A stretch of DNA of 64,000 nt. It comes from Onishia taeanensis (lineage in GTDB: Bacteria; Pseudomonadota; Gammaproteobacteria; Pseudomonadales; Halomonadaceae). The notes beneath the pieces are model-generated. The model had not been told where the DNA came from and made no database searches. It saw only the letters and a list, made by a program, of their open reading frames with translations. Position 1 is the stretch's first letter, and each line of letters begins with the position of its first letter. The DNA lies in the NCBI RefSeq assembly GCF_013349955.1, contig NZ_JABVXC010000001.1, forward strand, positions 124,001-188,000. Direction: 5' to 3'. Positions 20,308 through 28,729 of the stretch are shown here, piece after piece. The translations under genes and the position numbers were made by a program.

Positions 20308-20434
20308 GAATTCTGCGCTACCACCAGGCGTGCCAACTTGTCTGCCGGCGACCCCGGCATATCCATGGCCTCCAGCCGGCATGCCGCTGACGGCGGTTCT
20401 TGTCGCCTTCGCATCACAAGATGTCGCCAACAGG
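20308..20434. promoter_or_regulatory. duplicated gbcB upstream region with candidate operator
   Basis: Blocks shared in order with the gbcA/gbcB intergenic region: GAATTCTGCGC at 20308 (52461 there), CATGGCCTCCAGC at 20364 (52516) and an operator-like block at 20401 (52553). The last has GTCGCC at 20402 and again 21 bases later at 20423, with TCGCATCACA between, conserved in both copies. This spacing fits a two-half-site AraC-type activator such as GbdR, which is inferred. Confidence 0.55.
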
Positions 20435-20553
20435 ATGCCAAGGCCTGCCGCGATGCAAGGATATGGTGGTCGACCGCATCGTGGTGTCCGACTCCCCCCT
20501 ATGGTCATACCGCTTGGGCGTGATGCTCGAAAAATCCCGGGCTGCCGGGCCTG

Positions 20554-20799
20554 ATGCCGATTCTCTTGTCGCAGATCGTCGGCGAATCGGTGGGGGCACT
20601 GGGCAGCCTGCTGATCGCGCTGCCGGAACCTCGCAACCCTCAAGGCGACCCTACACGGCACTCTGATCATCGCCGCCATGGTCTACTTCATTCTGCGGTA
20701 GGGGTTGTGCCTTTCGTCGGGCTGCAAGTCCTTGCCGTTGCGCTGGTATTCTTGTTCCCAGGCATTGCCACTTGGCTACCCCAGGCGATCGGCTGGTAG
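20554..20799 (+). pseudogene. decayed C-terminal fragment of a TRAP large permease (DctM-like)
   Basis: Only the end of a TRAP DctM-type permease is recognisable. The end, FVGLQVLAVALVFLFPGIA, followed by TWLPQAIGW and a stop at 20797-20799, matches the FP-x-x-x-x-WLP ending of DctM proteins. The preceding piece GTLIIAAMVYFILR reads in a different frame (about 20650-20700) and ends in a stop, so at least one frameshift and an internal deletion are present. An N-terminal piece, MPILLSQIVGESVGALGSLL, is in the first frame. No start signal and no partner genes remain. Confidence 0.6.
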
Positions 20800-20877
20800 C
20801 CGTCATCCATAAACGCGGGGCGCCATGGCTACCCGCGCCATGACACATCGACAATCACTGAATTAGGAAACCACGCC

Positions 20878-21711
20878 ATGGAACTGCTGGATTCGTCATC
20901 GCTGACCGGGATCCTCGGACTGATCGCGGCCCTGCTCGCGACAGGCGTCGTTGCCGGGATAATGGCCGGACTGCTCGGGGTCGGCGGTGGCATCGTCATC
21001 GTGCCGGTACTCTTCCACCTGTTCAGCCTGCTCGGCATCGACGAAGCGGTGCGCATGCACCTGGCGGTAGGCACCTCGCTTGCCACCATCATCCCCACCT
21101 CGATCATGTCGGCCCGGGCCCATCGCCAGAAGGGCGGCCTGGATGCGGGCGTGCTCAGGCGCCTGGTGCCCGGCGTGGTGATCGGCGTGCTGCTGGGGGG
21201 CGTCGCCAGCCGCTACCTGAGCGGCGAGGCACTCACCGGGCTCTTCGCCACCATCGCGCTGCTGGTCGCCGCCAACATGTTTAGGCGCAACACCCGCATC
21301 ATCCGTGACGGCATGCCGGGCCCACTGGGCAGTGGCCTGATCGGCGCGGTGATCGGCGGCATCTCCTCGCTGATGGGCATCGGCGGCGGCACCCTGAGCG
21401 TGCCAATCCTGAGCGCCCTTAACACCCCGATCCGTATCGCGGTGGGCACCGGCGCCGCGCTGGGTCTGGTGATCAGCATTCCCGGCACCCTGAGCTTCAT
21501 GCTCAGCGGTCTGGGAGAGCCCGGCCGGCTTCCGGGCTCGATCGGCTACGTCAATTTGCTGGGCTTCGCCGCTATCGTGCCGATGACCATGCTCTGCGCT
21601 CCGCTGGGGGCCAGGCTCGCCCACGCCATCGACCCGGCCATGCTCAAGCGGCTGTTCGCCCTCTTCCTGCTCGCCACCGCGGTGCGCATGTATATCGACC
21701 TTTTCTCCTGA
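20878..21711 (+). CDS. TauE/SafE-family sulfite or anion exporter
   Basis: A 277-residue membrane protein of the TauE/SafE family with eight or so hydrophobic helices. The duplicated family motifs are GLLGVGGGIVIVPVLF in the N-terminal half and LMGIGGGTLSVPIL in the C-terminal half, the usual internal repeat. Members export sulfite, sulfoacetate or other small anions; the substrate here is not defined. AGGAAACC precedes the ATG. Only eight bases separate its stop from the gamma-glutamyltransferase-like gene, so they are almost surely cotranscribed, and its substrate may be linked to that enzyme's product. Confidence 0.86.
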   Translation: MELLDSSSLTGILGLIAALLATGVVAGIMAGLLGVGGGIVIVPVLFHLFSLLGIDEAVRMHLAVGTSLATIIPTSIMSARAHRQKGGLDAGVLRRLVPGVVIGVLLGGVASRYLSGEALTGLFATIALLVAANMFRRNTRIIRDGMPGPLGSGLIGAVIGGISSLMGIGGGTLSVPILSALNTPIRIAVGTGAALGLVISIPGTLSFMLSGLGEPGRLPGSIGYVNLLGFAAIVPMTMLCAPLGARLAHAIDPAMLKRLFALFLLATAVRMYIDLFS

Positions 21712-21719
21712 GGCGCCCC

Positions 21720-23321
21720 ATGCAACATACCACCCGTGCTTATGGCGGCATGACCGTCGCTCCCCACCACCTGGCGGCTCAGGCCGGCCGCGACATCCTC
21801 AACGAGGGCGGTAATGCCGTCGAGGCGATGGTCGCCATGGCGTCGACCATCGCCGTTGCCTACCCCCACATGAACGGCATCGGCGGCGACGGCTTCTGGC
21901 TGATTCATGAACCCGGCAAACCACCCCTGGCCATCGATGCCAGCGGGCCGTCGGCAGGCCTTGCCACCCGCGCCTTCTACGCCGAGCAGGGCTATGGCGC
22001 AGCGCAAGGCATTCCCAGCCGTGGACCGCTCGCCGCCCTGACCGTGGCCGGCACCCTGGGTGGCTGGCAGGTAGCGCTCGATCAGGCCGCCGCCTGGGGC
22101 CCTACCCTGCCGCTGTCACGCCTGTTAGAGGCGGCCATCGGCCATGGCCGGGAGGGCGTGGCGGTGAGCGACAGTCAGACGGCGCTCACCGCCAAGCACC
22201 TGGCAGCGCTCGGGGCGACGCCGGGTTTCGCCGCAACCTACCTGAACGCCGGCCAGGCACCTGCGAGCGGCTCGCGGCTGCGTCAGCCAAGGCTTGCCGA
22301 CACCCTCGAGCACCTGACCCGCGCCGGGCTCGACGACGCCTACCGGGGAGAGCTCGCCGCCAGCATGGCCGCGGATCTCGAGGCGCTGGGCAGCCCGCTG
22401 CGCCGCGCTGACTTCACGCGCTACCATGCCCGGGCCGTTACCCCACTCGAAGTCAGGCTCAAGGATGCGCGCGTCTTCAATCTGCCGCCGCCTACCCAGG
22501 GGTTGGCCACGCTGATGACGCTGGGCATCTTCGAGCGCCTGGGCGTTAGCGAGGGTGAGGGCTTTGCACACCTGCACGGCCTGATAGAAGCCACCAAGCG
22601 AGCCTTCATGGCCCGCGACGCCACGGTCACCGACCCCGCCCGGCTGCCCAAGGATCCGACGAGCTGGCTGGCACCCGAGGCCCTGGATCGAGAAGCTGCA
22701 CGGATCGAGGCGGAGCGCGCTCTACCCTGGCCCTACGAACCCGCCGAAGGCGACACCATCTGGATGGCTGCCGCCGATAGGCAGGGACGGATGGTCAGCT
22801 TCATCCAGAGCGTTTATTGGGAGTTCGGCAGCGGCGTGGTGCTGCCGCAGAGCGGGGTGATGTGGCAGAACCGCGGCATCAGCTTTTCGCTGGACCCGCA
22901 GGCGCTGCAGACGCTGGAGCCCTATCGCCAGCCCTTCCACACCCTGAACCCATCGCTTGCTCGCTTCGATGACGGCCGGGTGATGAGCTTCGGTACCATG
23001 GGCGGCGAAGGCCAACCCCAGACTCAAGCCGCGATCTACAGCCGCTACGCGCACTTCGGCGAGGACCTGCAGCAGGCAATCAGCGCACCGCGCTGGCTGC
23101 TGGGCCGCACCTGGGGAGAAGCCAGCACCGGGCTAAAGCTCGAGAATCGCTTCCCGGCACCCCTGGTAGAGGCGCTCAAGGCTGCCGGCCACGAGGTCAC
23201 GATGCTCGACGAGGGTTTCAGCGACACCATGGGCCATGCCGGCGCCATCGTGCGCCACCCGGATGGGCTGCTGGAGGGCGCCCACGACCCCCGCAGCGAT
23301 GGCGCCGCCGCCTCGCTATAA
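21720..23321 (+). CDS. gamma-glutamyltransferase-family Ntn hydrolase
   Basis: A 533-residue self-processing N-terminal-nucleophile hydrolase of the gamma-glutamyltranspeptidase family. The large-subunit start is GGMTVAPHHLAAQAGRDIL, then GGNAVEAMVAMAS and GGDGFWLIH. The predicted processing site and nucleophile is the Thr in EGDTIWMAAAD near residue 345, where classic GGT has TTHL. The following MVSFIQSVYWEFGSGVV and the glycine-rich MSFGTMGGEGQPQTQ complete the small subunit. No signal peptide is seen, unlike periplasmic GGT. Cytoplasmic members include oxamate amidohydrolase-like enzymes, so glutathione should not be assumed as substrate. It is cotranscribed with the TauE-like exporter. 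Confidence 0.82.
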   Translation: MQHTTRAYGGMTVAPHHLAAQAGRDILNEGGNAVEAMVAMASTIAVAYPHMNGIGGDGFWLIHEPGKPPLAIDASGPSAGLATRAFYAEQGYGAAQGIPSRGPLAALTVAGTLGGWQVALDQAAAWGPTLPLSRLLEAAIGHGREGVAVSDSQTALTAKHLAALGATPGFAATYLNAGQAPASGSRLRQPRLADTLEHLTRAGLDDAYRGELAASMAADLEALGSPLRRADFTRYHARAVTPLEVRLKDARVFNLPPPTQGLATLMTLGIFERLGVSEGEGFAHLHGLIEATKRAFMARDATVTDPARLPKDPTSWLAPEALDREAARIEAERALPWPYEPAEGDTIWMAAADRQGRMVSFIQSVYWEFGSGVVLPQSGVMWQNRGISFSLDPQALQTLEPYRQPFHTLNPSLARFDDGRVMSFGTMGGEGQPQTQAAIYSRYAHFGEDLQQAISAPRWLLGRTWGEASTGLKLENRFPAPLVEALKAAGHEVTMLDEGFSDTMGHAGAIVRHPDGLLEGAHDPRSDGAAASL

Positions 23322-23326
23322 GCGCC

Positions 23327-23361
23327 GGCAGCGGGTGCCTGAAAAGCAGGCTCCCGCTGCC
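23327..23361 (+). terminator. terminator after the GGT-like gene
   Basis: A 14-bp GC-rich stem with one T-T mismatch (GGCAGCGGG, then GCCTG, paired with CAGGC and CCCGCTGCC) is followed by TTGTT. Confidence 0.75.
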
Positions 23362-23383
23362 TTGTTAAACGACAAGAGCCCGC

Positions 23384-23638
23384 TCAGGACGAGCGTGGCA
23401 GTTCGAATGCCGGCAGCAGGTGGGCTTCGATAGCCCGGCGCACCGAGGGCAGCATCACATCGGTGTGGGCCATCAGTTCGGCGATCGTAGACTCGAGGTC
23501 TGGCACATCGGTCTCCAGGTACTTGCGACGCGCCATCCGCGCGCAGGTCTCCGGACAGGCGCCCTCCGGAATCAGCACCCCAAGCCCCACCAGTTTGTTG
23601 CGGAAATCATCCCCATCGATCAGCTCGACGATCATCAT
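23384..23638 (-). CDS. small conserved-looking protein after formate dehydrogenase
   Basis: An 84-residue soluble, acidic protein that I do not recognise. A strong GGAGGAAA site lies just before the ATG at 23638, which supports real translation; an in-frame ATG seven codons upstream would place that site inside the gene. Features are a GVLIPEGACPETCARMARR segment with two Cys, and an acidic C-terminal half. It begins 94 bases after the formate dehydrogenase large subunit on the same strand, where some systems carry a small delta subunit or maturation factor. No motif of either was confirmed, so the link rests on position only. Confidence 0.6.
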   Translation of the reverse strand: MMIVELIDGDDFRNKLVGLGVLIPEGACPETCARMARRKYLETDVPDLESTIAELMAHTDVMLPSVRRAIEAHLLPAFELPRSS

Positions 23639-23732
23639 GGCGGTTTCCTCCAGTCTCATGTCGTGTCGTTGTTATCGGCCAGTCGCTGCAATCTGTCGCT
23701 GTGTAAAGACTCGCACTGGCTCGGTGGCCGAC

Positions 23733-26612
23733 TCAAGGCATCGCCACCGGCGCCTCGGCCGGTACCAGCCGACAGGCGGCGTACTTGAACTCGGGAATCT
23801 TGCCGAACGGATCCAGCGCCGGATTGGTCAGGATGTTGGCGGCCGCCTCGGCGTAGCAGAAAGGCACGAACACCATGCCCTCGGCCATCTGCGGGTCGAC
23901 CCTCACCCGCAGGGCGATTCGGCCACGCCGAGTGGTGATGGACAGCCACTCCCCCGGCGCCAGGCCGAGGCGGCGCAGCTCGCCCGGGGCAACGCTGGCC
24001 ACCGCCTCCGGCTCCAGGGCATCGAGCACCCGGGAACGCCGGGTCATCGAGCCGGTGTGCCAGTGCTCGAGCTGGCGGCCGGTGGTCAGCACCGTGGGAT
24101 AGTCGGCATCGATGGGCTCATCCGGCGGCAGCGGCAGAGTCGGCGAGAACTTCGCCTTGCCCGAGGCGGTAGGGAAGGCATCACCGAACACCACGTCCGC
24201 CCCTGGGGCGTCGTCCGCCGGGCAGGGGTAGGTCACCGAGCCCTCGCGTTCCAGGCGCTCCCAAGTGATGTGATTCAGCGACGGCATGCCTCGCTCCATC
24301 TCAGCGAAGACCTCGCGGGGGTGCGCGTAGTCCCAGGCTAGCCCAAAGCGCTTGGCGATCTCCTGAATGATCCACCAGTCGGGCCGGGCAGCGCCGGGCA
24401 GCGGAACGGCAGCGCGGCCCAATTGCACCTGCCGGTTGGTATTGGTCACGCTGCCCTCCTTCTCCGGCCAGGCCGAGGCCGGCAGGATGACGTCGGCGAA
24501 CTGGGCGGTCTCGGTAACGAACAGATCCTGCACGACGAGATGCTCGAGCTTGGCCAGCGCCGCGCGAGCGTGGTCGAGGTCCGGGTCGGACATCGCCGGG
24601 TTCTCACCCTGGATGTACATGCCCTTGATGGTGCCCGCTGCGATGGCGTCCATGATCTCGACCACGGTGAGCCCGGGCGTCTCGTCGAGCTCGCTGTTCC
24701 ACAGTTCTTCGAAGGCCGCACGCACCTGGGCGTCGCCCACCGGCTGGTAGTCGGGCAGCACCATCGGGATCAGGCCGGCGTCCGAGGCGCCCTGAACGTT
24801 GTTCTGGCCGCGCAGCGGATGCAGGCCGGTGCCAGGGCGGCCGGTGTGGCCGCAGGCCAGCGCCAAGGAAATCAGGCAGCGGGCGTTGTCGGTGCCATGC
24901 ACGTGCTGGGAAATACCCATGCCCCAGAAGATCATCGCCCGTTCGGCGGTGGCGTACTCCCGGGCCACGGCGCGAATGTCTTCGGCGGGCACGCCGCAGC
25001 TCTCGGCCATGGCCTCCGGCGTCAAGTGGCGAACGTGTTCCTTGAGCGCTTCGAAGCCCTCGGTATGCTCGCGGATGTAGTCCGCGTCATAGAGCTCTTC
25101 GGTGACGATGACGTTGAGCATGGCGTTGAACAACGCGACGTCGCTGCCCGGGGTGAAGCGCAGGGTCTGGTGGGCATAGGCGCCCAGCGCCTGGCCCTTG
25201 GGATCGATGATGATGATCTTGGTGCCGCGCTTGGCCGCCTGCTTGAAAAAGGTTGCCGCCACCGGGTGGTTCACCGCCGGGTTGCAGCCGGTAAGGATCA
25301 CCACATCGGCCTCGGCGGCCTGCATGAACGATGCCGTCACCGCCCCGGAGCCGATACATTCCATCAGTGCCGCGACCGAGCTTGCATGACACAGGCGGGT
25401 GCAGTGGTCGACGTGGTTGGAGCCAAAACCGGTGCGCACCAGCTTCTGAAACAGCCAGGCTTCTTCGTTGGAGCACTTGGCGCTGCCGAAACCGGCCAGG
25501 GCGCCGGGGCCGTGGGCATCCTTGAGCCCCTTGAGGCCGCCGGCAGCGGCGTCGAGCGCCTCGTCCCAGCTGGCTTCGCGGAAATGCGTGGCCGGGTCGG
25601 CCGGATCGAAGGCGGGATCGACGCCCTTGGGCGCCCCGGGCTTGCGGATCAACGGGCGCGTCAGCCGCGCAGGATGGCGCGGGTAGTCGAAGCCGAAGCG
25701 GCCCTTCACGCACAGCCGATTGTGGTTGGACGGCCCGTCGCGCCCCTCGACGAAGAGGATCTCTTCATCCTTGATGTGATAGGTGAGCTGACAGCCCACC
25801 CCGCAGTAGGGGCATACCGAATCGACCTGACGATCGGCGGCCGCCGAGTCGCCGCGACCAGCCTCGTCGATCAGGGTCGCCGGCATCAGCGCACCGGTCG
25901 GACAGGCCTGGACGCACTCGCCGCAGGCCACGCAGGTGCTCTCGCCCATGGGGTCATCGAAGTCGAAGACGATCTTCGCGGCCGCCCCGCGGTTCGCCAG
26001 GCCGATGACGTCATTGACCTGAACCTCGCGACAGGCGCGCACGCAGAGGTTGCACTCGATGCAGGCGTCGAGCTTGACGGCCATCGCGCTGTGCGAAGCA
26101 TCGTGGTTGCGAGCGCCGTCCAGCGTACCCTCGCGGGACTCTACATGGTGCACGGTGGGCGCCTTGCGCTCCTCACGCCGGGGTAGCCACTCGCGCACCG
26201 CCGTGGCGTCGACGGCCAGCTGATCGGCCATGGCCCAGAAGTGACTGGAACGGTCGGGACCGGCGTCGCGGTCGGGCTGATCGACGGCCAAGAGCTCCAA
26301 CACGCCTTCACGGGCGATGCGCGCACGCTCGGAGCCGGCACTATGCACCACCATGCCAGACCGGGCCTCGCGCAGGCAGCTGGCGGCCAGTGCCCGCTCC
26401 CCCTCGATCTCGACCATGCAGGCGCGGCAGTTGCCGTCGGCGCGGTAGCCGGCGGCGTCCTTGAAGCACAGGTGGGGAATCGTCTCGCCGGCCCGCTTGG
26501 CCACCTGCCACAGGCTCTCGCCGGGGTAAGCGGTTACCTCGGCACCGTCGAGGGTCAGGGTGAAGGCGTCGGCTGCGACCTGCGTCTGGTTCTGGCTCTG
26601 GTTATGCGTCAT
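23733..26612 (-). CDS. fdsA: NAD-dependent formate dehydrogenase, molybdopterin large subunit
   Basis: Oxidises formate to CO2 in the cytoplasm, passing electrons to the flavin subunit upstream. 959 residues from ATG 26612, which has AGGAGAG 7 bases ahead. Domains in order: an N-terminal 2Fe-2S domain with CRAC near residue 60; two 4Fe-4S sites, CIECNLCVRAC and CVACGECVQACP; the molybdopterin-domain 4Fe-4S motif CPYCGVGC with a distal Cys in NRLCVKG; and the metal ligand Cys408 in HCTRLCHAS, a cysteine rather than selenocysteine. The C-terminal part is the molybdopterin-dinucleotide-binding domain. Whether the metal is Mo or W cannot be told. It completes C1 oxidation from betaine methyl groups. 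Confidence 0.93.
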   Translation of the reverse strand: MTHNQSQNQTQVAADAFTLTLDGAEVTAYPGESLWQVAKRAGETIPHLCFKDAAGYRADGNCRACMVEIEGERALAASCLREARSGMVVHSAGSERARIAREGVLELLAVDQPDRDAGPDRSSHFWAMADQLAVDATAVREWLPRREERKAPTVHHVESREGTLDGARNHDASHSAMAVKLDACIECNLCVRACREVQVNDVIGLANRGAAAKIVFDFDDPMGESTCVACGECVQACPTGALMPATLIDEAGRGDSAAADRQVDSVCPYCGVGCQLTYHIKDEEILFVEGRDGPSNHNRLCVKGRFGFDYPRHPARLTRPLIRKPGAPKGVDPAFDPADPATHFREASWDEALDAAAGGLKGLKDAHGPGALAGFGSAKCSNEEAWLFQKLVRTGFGSNHVDHCTRLCHASSVAALMECIGSGAVTASFMQAAEADVVILTGCNPAVNHPVAATFFKQAAKRGTKIIIIDPKGQALGAYAHQTLRFTPGSDVALFNAMLNVIVTEELYDADYIREHTEGFEALKEHVRHLTPEAMAESCGVPAEDIRAVAREYATAERAMIFWGMGISQHVHGTDNARCLISLALACGHTGRPGTGLHPLRGQNNVQGASDAGLIPMVLPDYQPVGDAQVRAAFEELWNSELDETPGLTVVEIMDAIAAGTIKGMYIQGENPAMSDPDLDHARAALAKLEHLVVQDLFVTETAQFADVILPASAWPEKEGSVTNTNRQVQLGRAAVPLPGAARPDWWIIQEIAKRFGLAWDYAHPREVFAEMERGMPSLNHITWERLEREGSVTYPCPADDAPGADVVFGDAFPTASGKAKFSPTLPLPPDEPIDADYPTVLTTGRQLEHWHTGSMTRRSRVLDALEPEAVASVAPGELRRLGLAPGEWLSITTRRGRIALRVRVDPQMAEGMVFVPFCYAEAAANILTNPALDPFGKIPEFKYAACRLVPAEAPVAMP

Positions 26613-26628
26613 CTTCGCTCTCCTGGCC

Positions 26629-28347
26629 TCAGCCCTTGATGATGATCTGCTGGGCCGCGAGCGGCGCGCGGAAGTCCTTGAGCAAACCCAGGACGGGATT
26701 GGGAGCGGCCTGGCCGAGCCCGCAGATCGAGGCATCCATCATCACCGTGGCGAGGCGCTGCAGGGCCGCGGCGTCCCAGCTCTCGCGCTCGAGCAGGGTC
26801 AGCATCTTTTCGGTGCCGACCCGGCAGGGCGTGCACTGACCGCAGGACTCGTCGGCGAAGAAGGCCAGCAGGTTGGTGGCCACCGCACGCAGGTCATCCT
26901 GGTCCGAGAGCACCACCACCGCCGCAGAGCCGATAAAGCAGCCTTCGGCCTGCAGGGTGTCGAAGTCCAGAGGGATGTCCGCCTTGCTTGCCGGCAGGAT
27001 GCCACCGGAGGCGCCACCGGGCAGATAGCCGGCCAGGGTGTGGCCCTCGGCCATGCCATCGCAATATTCCTCGATCAGCTCGGCCAACGTAATCCCCGCC
27101 GGCGCCAGGTGGACGCCCGGGCGCTTGACCCGCCCGGAAACGGAAAAGCTGCGCAGCCCCTTGCGTCCATGGCGCCCATGGCCGGCGAACCAGTCAGCAC
27201 CGCGCTGGTAAATCAGCGGAATCCAGTAGACGGTCTCGACATTGTTGACCAGGGTCGGTCGATCGAACAGGCCTCGCTGCGCGACGAAGGGCGGGCGATG
27301 GCGGGGCTTGCCCGGTTTGCCCTCCAGCGACTCGATCATCGCCGACTCCTCGCCGCAGATATAGGCCCCGGCGCCGCGGCGCATCACCACATAACCGGGC
27401 GCGACGAGGCCGGCGGCCTCGAGCTCGGCGATCGCCTCATGCAGCACCCGATGCAGGCCCGGGTATTCGTCACGCAGATAGATATAGAGCGCGCAGGCCT
27501 CCACCGCCCAGGCACTGACCAGGGCGCCCTCGAGGAAACGGTGTGGGGCATGTTCCAGGTAGTGTCGGTCCTTGAAGGTGCCGGGCTCGCCCTCGTCGGC
27601 GTTGATCGCGCAGTAGCGCGGGCCGGGCTCCTGGCGCACGAAGTACCATTTCTTGAAGGTCGGGAAGCCTGCGCCGCCGAGCCCGCGCAGGTTGGCGCGC
27701 TCGAGCTCCCCCATCAGCGCCTCGACGCTCACCGCACCGGCTCGACACTGGGCGAGCAGCTCATAGCCGCCTTCGCAGCGGTAATCCTCGAGTCGCTGCC
27801 AGTCGAGCGCTTCGGGGTGGAAATGGCCAGTGTCGATGATGGCCTCGACGGCCTGCCGGGTCGCGTAATTGACGTGACGATGGCCGACTTCGACCACCGG
27901 CGCCATCTCACAGCGACCCATGCAGGGCGCCCGCAGCACGCGGACCTCTTCTGGATCGGCACCATCCGTCAGCGCCTGCTTCAAGGCGTCGGCTCCGGCC
28001 AGCTGACACGACAGCGAATCGCAGACCCGCACCGTCACTGCCGGGGGGGGTGCCTCATCGTCGTGCACCACGTCGAAGTGGGCATAGAAGGTGGCGGTTT
28101 CATAGACGGCCGCCATCGGCAGGTTCATGTAGGCCGACAGGGCGCGCAGCACAGGCAGCGCCAGATGGCCGTGGGTGTCCTGGAGCACATGCAGGTGCTC
28201 GATGAGGCGGTCGCGACGAGCAAGCTCGGGGTGCTCGCGCTCATCGCCAAGACGCTGGCGAAGCGCTACTAGATGATCGGCCTCAAGCTCGCGGCCGCGG
28301 GGCTGGCCGCGAAAGCGGCGCTTAGGCGTCAGGGTATGAACGGTCAT
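26629..28347 (-). CDS. fdsB: formate dehydrogenase NADH-handling subunit, NuoE-NuoF fusion
   Basis: Transfers electrons from the large subunit to NAD+. 572 residues from ATG 28347; in-frame starts up to 28437 exist, but the family-like N-terminus begins here. An N-terminal thioredoxin-like 2Fe-2S domain has CDSLSC and CMGRC as its four ligands (a NuoE/FdsG equivalent). A NuoF-type FMN domain follows (GLGGAGFPTFKKW, GEESAMIESLEGKPG), then a 4Fe-4S site SCGQCTPCRVGT with a distal Cys in DASICGLGQ. The fusion and absence of a separate fdsG recall the two-subunit FDH1 of Methylobacterium. Its stop is 16 bases before the large subunit. Confidence 0.92.
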   Translation of the reverse strand: MTVHTLTPKRRFRGQPRGRELEADHLVALRQRLGDEREHPELARRDRLIEHLHVLQDTHGHLALPVLRALSAYMNLPMAAVYETATFYAHFDVVHDDEAPPPAVTVRVCDSLSCQLAGADALKQALTDGADPEEVRVLRAPCMGRCEMAPVVEVGHRHVNYATRQAVEAIIDTGHFHPEALDWQRLEDYRCEGGYELLAQCRAGAVSVEALMGELERANLRGLGGAGFPTFKKWYFVRQEPGPRYCAINADEGEPGTFKDRHYLEHAPHRFLEGALVSAWAVEACALYIYLRDEYPGLHRVLHEAIAELEAAGLVAPGYVVMRRGAGAYICGEESAMIESLEGKPGKPRHRPPFVAQRGLFDRPTLVNNVETVYWIPLIYQRGADWFAGHGRHGRKGLRSFSVSGRVKRPGVHLAPAGITLAELIEEYCDGMAEGHTLAGYLPGGASGGILPASKADIPLDFDTLQAEGCFIGSAAVVVLSDQDDLRAVATNLLAFFADESCGQCTPCRVGTEKMLTLLERESWDAAALQRLATVMMDASICGLGQAAPNPVLGLLKDFRAPLAAQQIIIKG

Positions 28348-28729
28348 GGCGGGCTCATTATTGTGATGGTCGCGCTCTTGCTTGCGGCGCTTTGCTGTCA
28401 TGGTGGCACCGGCCACAAACGCCGACAATAACCGCATTCACGCTCAAGAGCGGGTAGCTATGCGGGTGTCGCTCTCGGCTATGTAGGCCCTGACGCCGTC
28501 TCCCTTATTCCAGCGGTTCACTCCCCCCCCTCCACGGTAGCTGGCCGAATCCTTCGTCATTGCCTGCCGCTCAATCCTTGGGCCCAGCGTTGACAGGGCA
28601 GTTGATGCCTGTAAGTAAGCCGGCACTGGCAATTCTCCTGGCAAATCCTCAAACTAGCGAGGTCATTCAGGCCAACAGATCGTGACGTAGAGGTACATCA
28701 GCTAACAAAACCCTCGAGGGGTCTCAAAT
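28348..28729. other. divergent intergenic region, formate dehydrogenase / usp-BCCT
   Basis: About 380 bases without a credible gene, containing the start regions of two divergent operons. It includes one promoter-like pair annotated separately. No palindrome or recognisable operator was found. Confidence 0.5.
28590..28617 (+). promoter_or_regulatory. candidate promoter for the first usp-BCCT unit
   Basis: A perfect -35 TTGACA at 28590-28595 is followed after 16 bases by a weak -10-like TAAGTA at 28612-28617. It lies 113 bases before the first usp gene. The -10 is poor. Confidence 0.4.

Noticed and set aside
25386..25394. Possible selenocysteine codon at the formate dehydrogenase metal ligand
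   Set aside because: The ligand codon reads TGT (Cys408); the nearby CATGAC only looks like TGA out of frame.
24423..28272. Long plus-strand open frames (24423-26186 and 26560-28272)
   Set aside because: Both are antisense to the formate dehydrogenase genes, which carry all expected Fe-S and metal motifs; no ribosome sites or domains on the plus strand.
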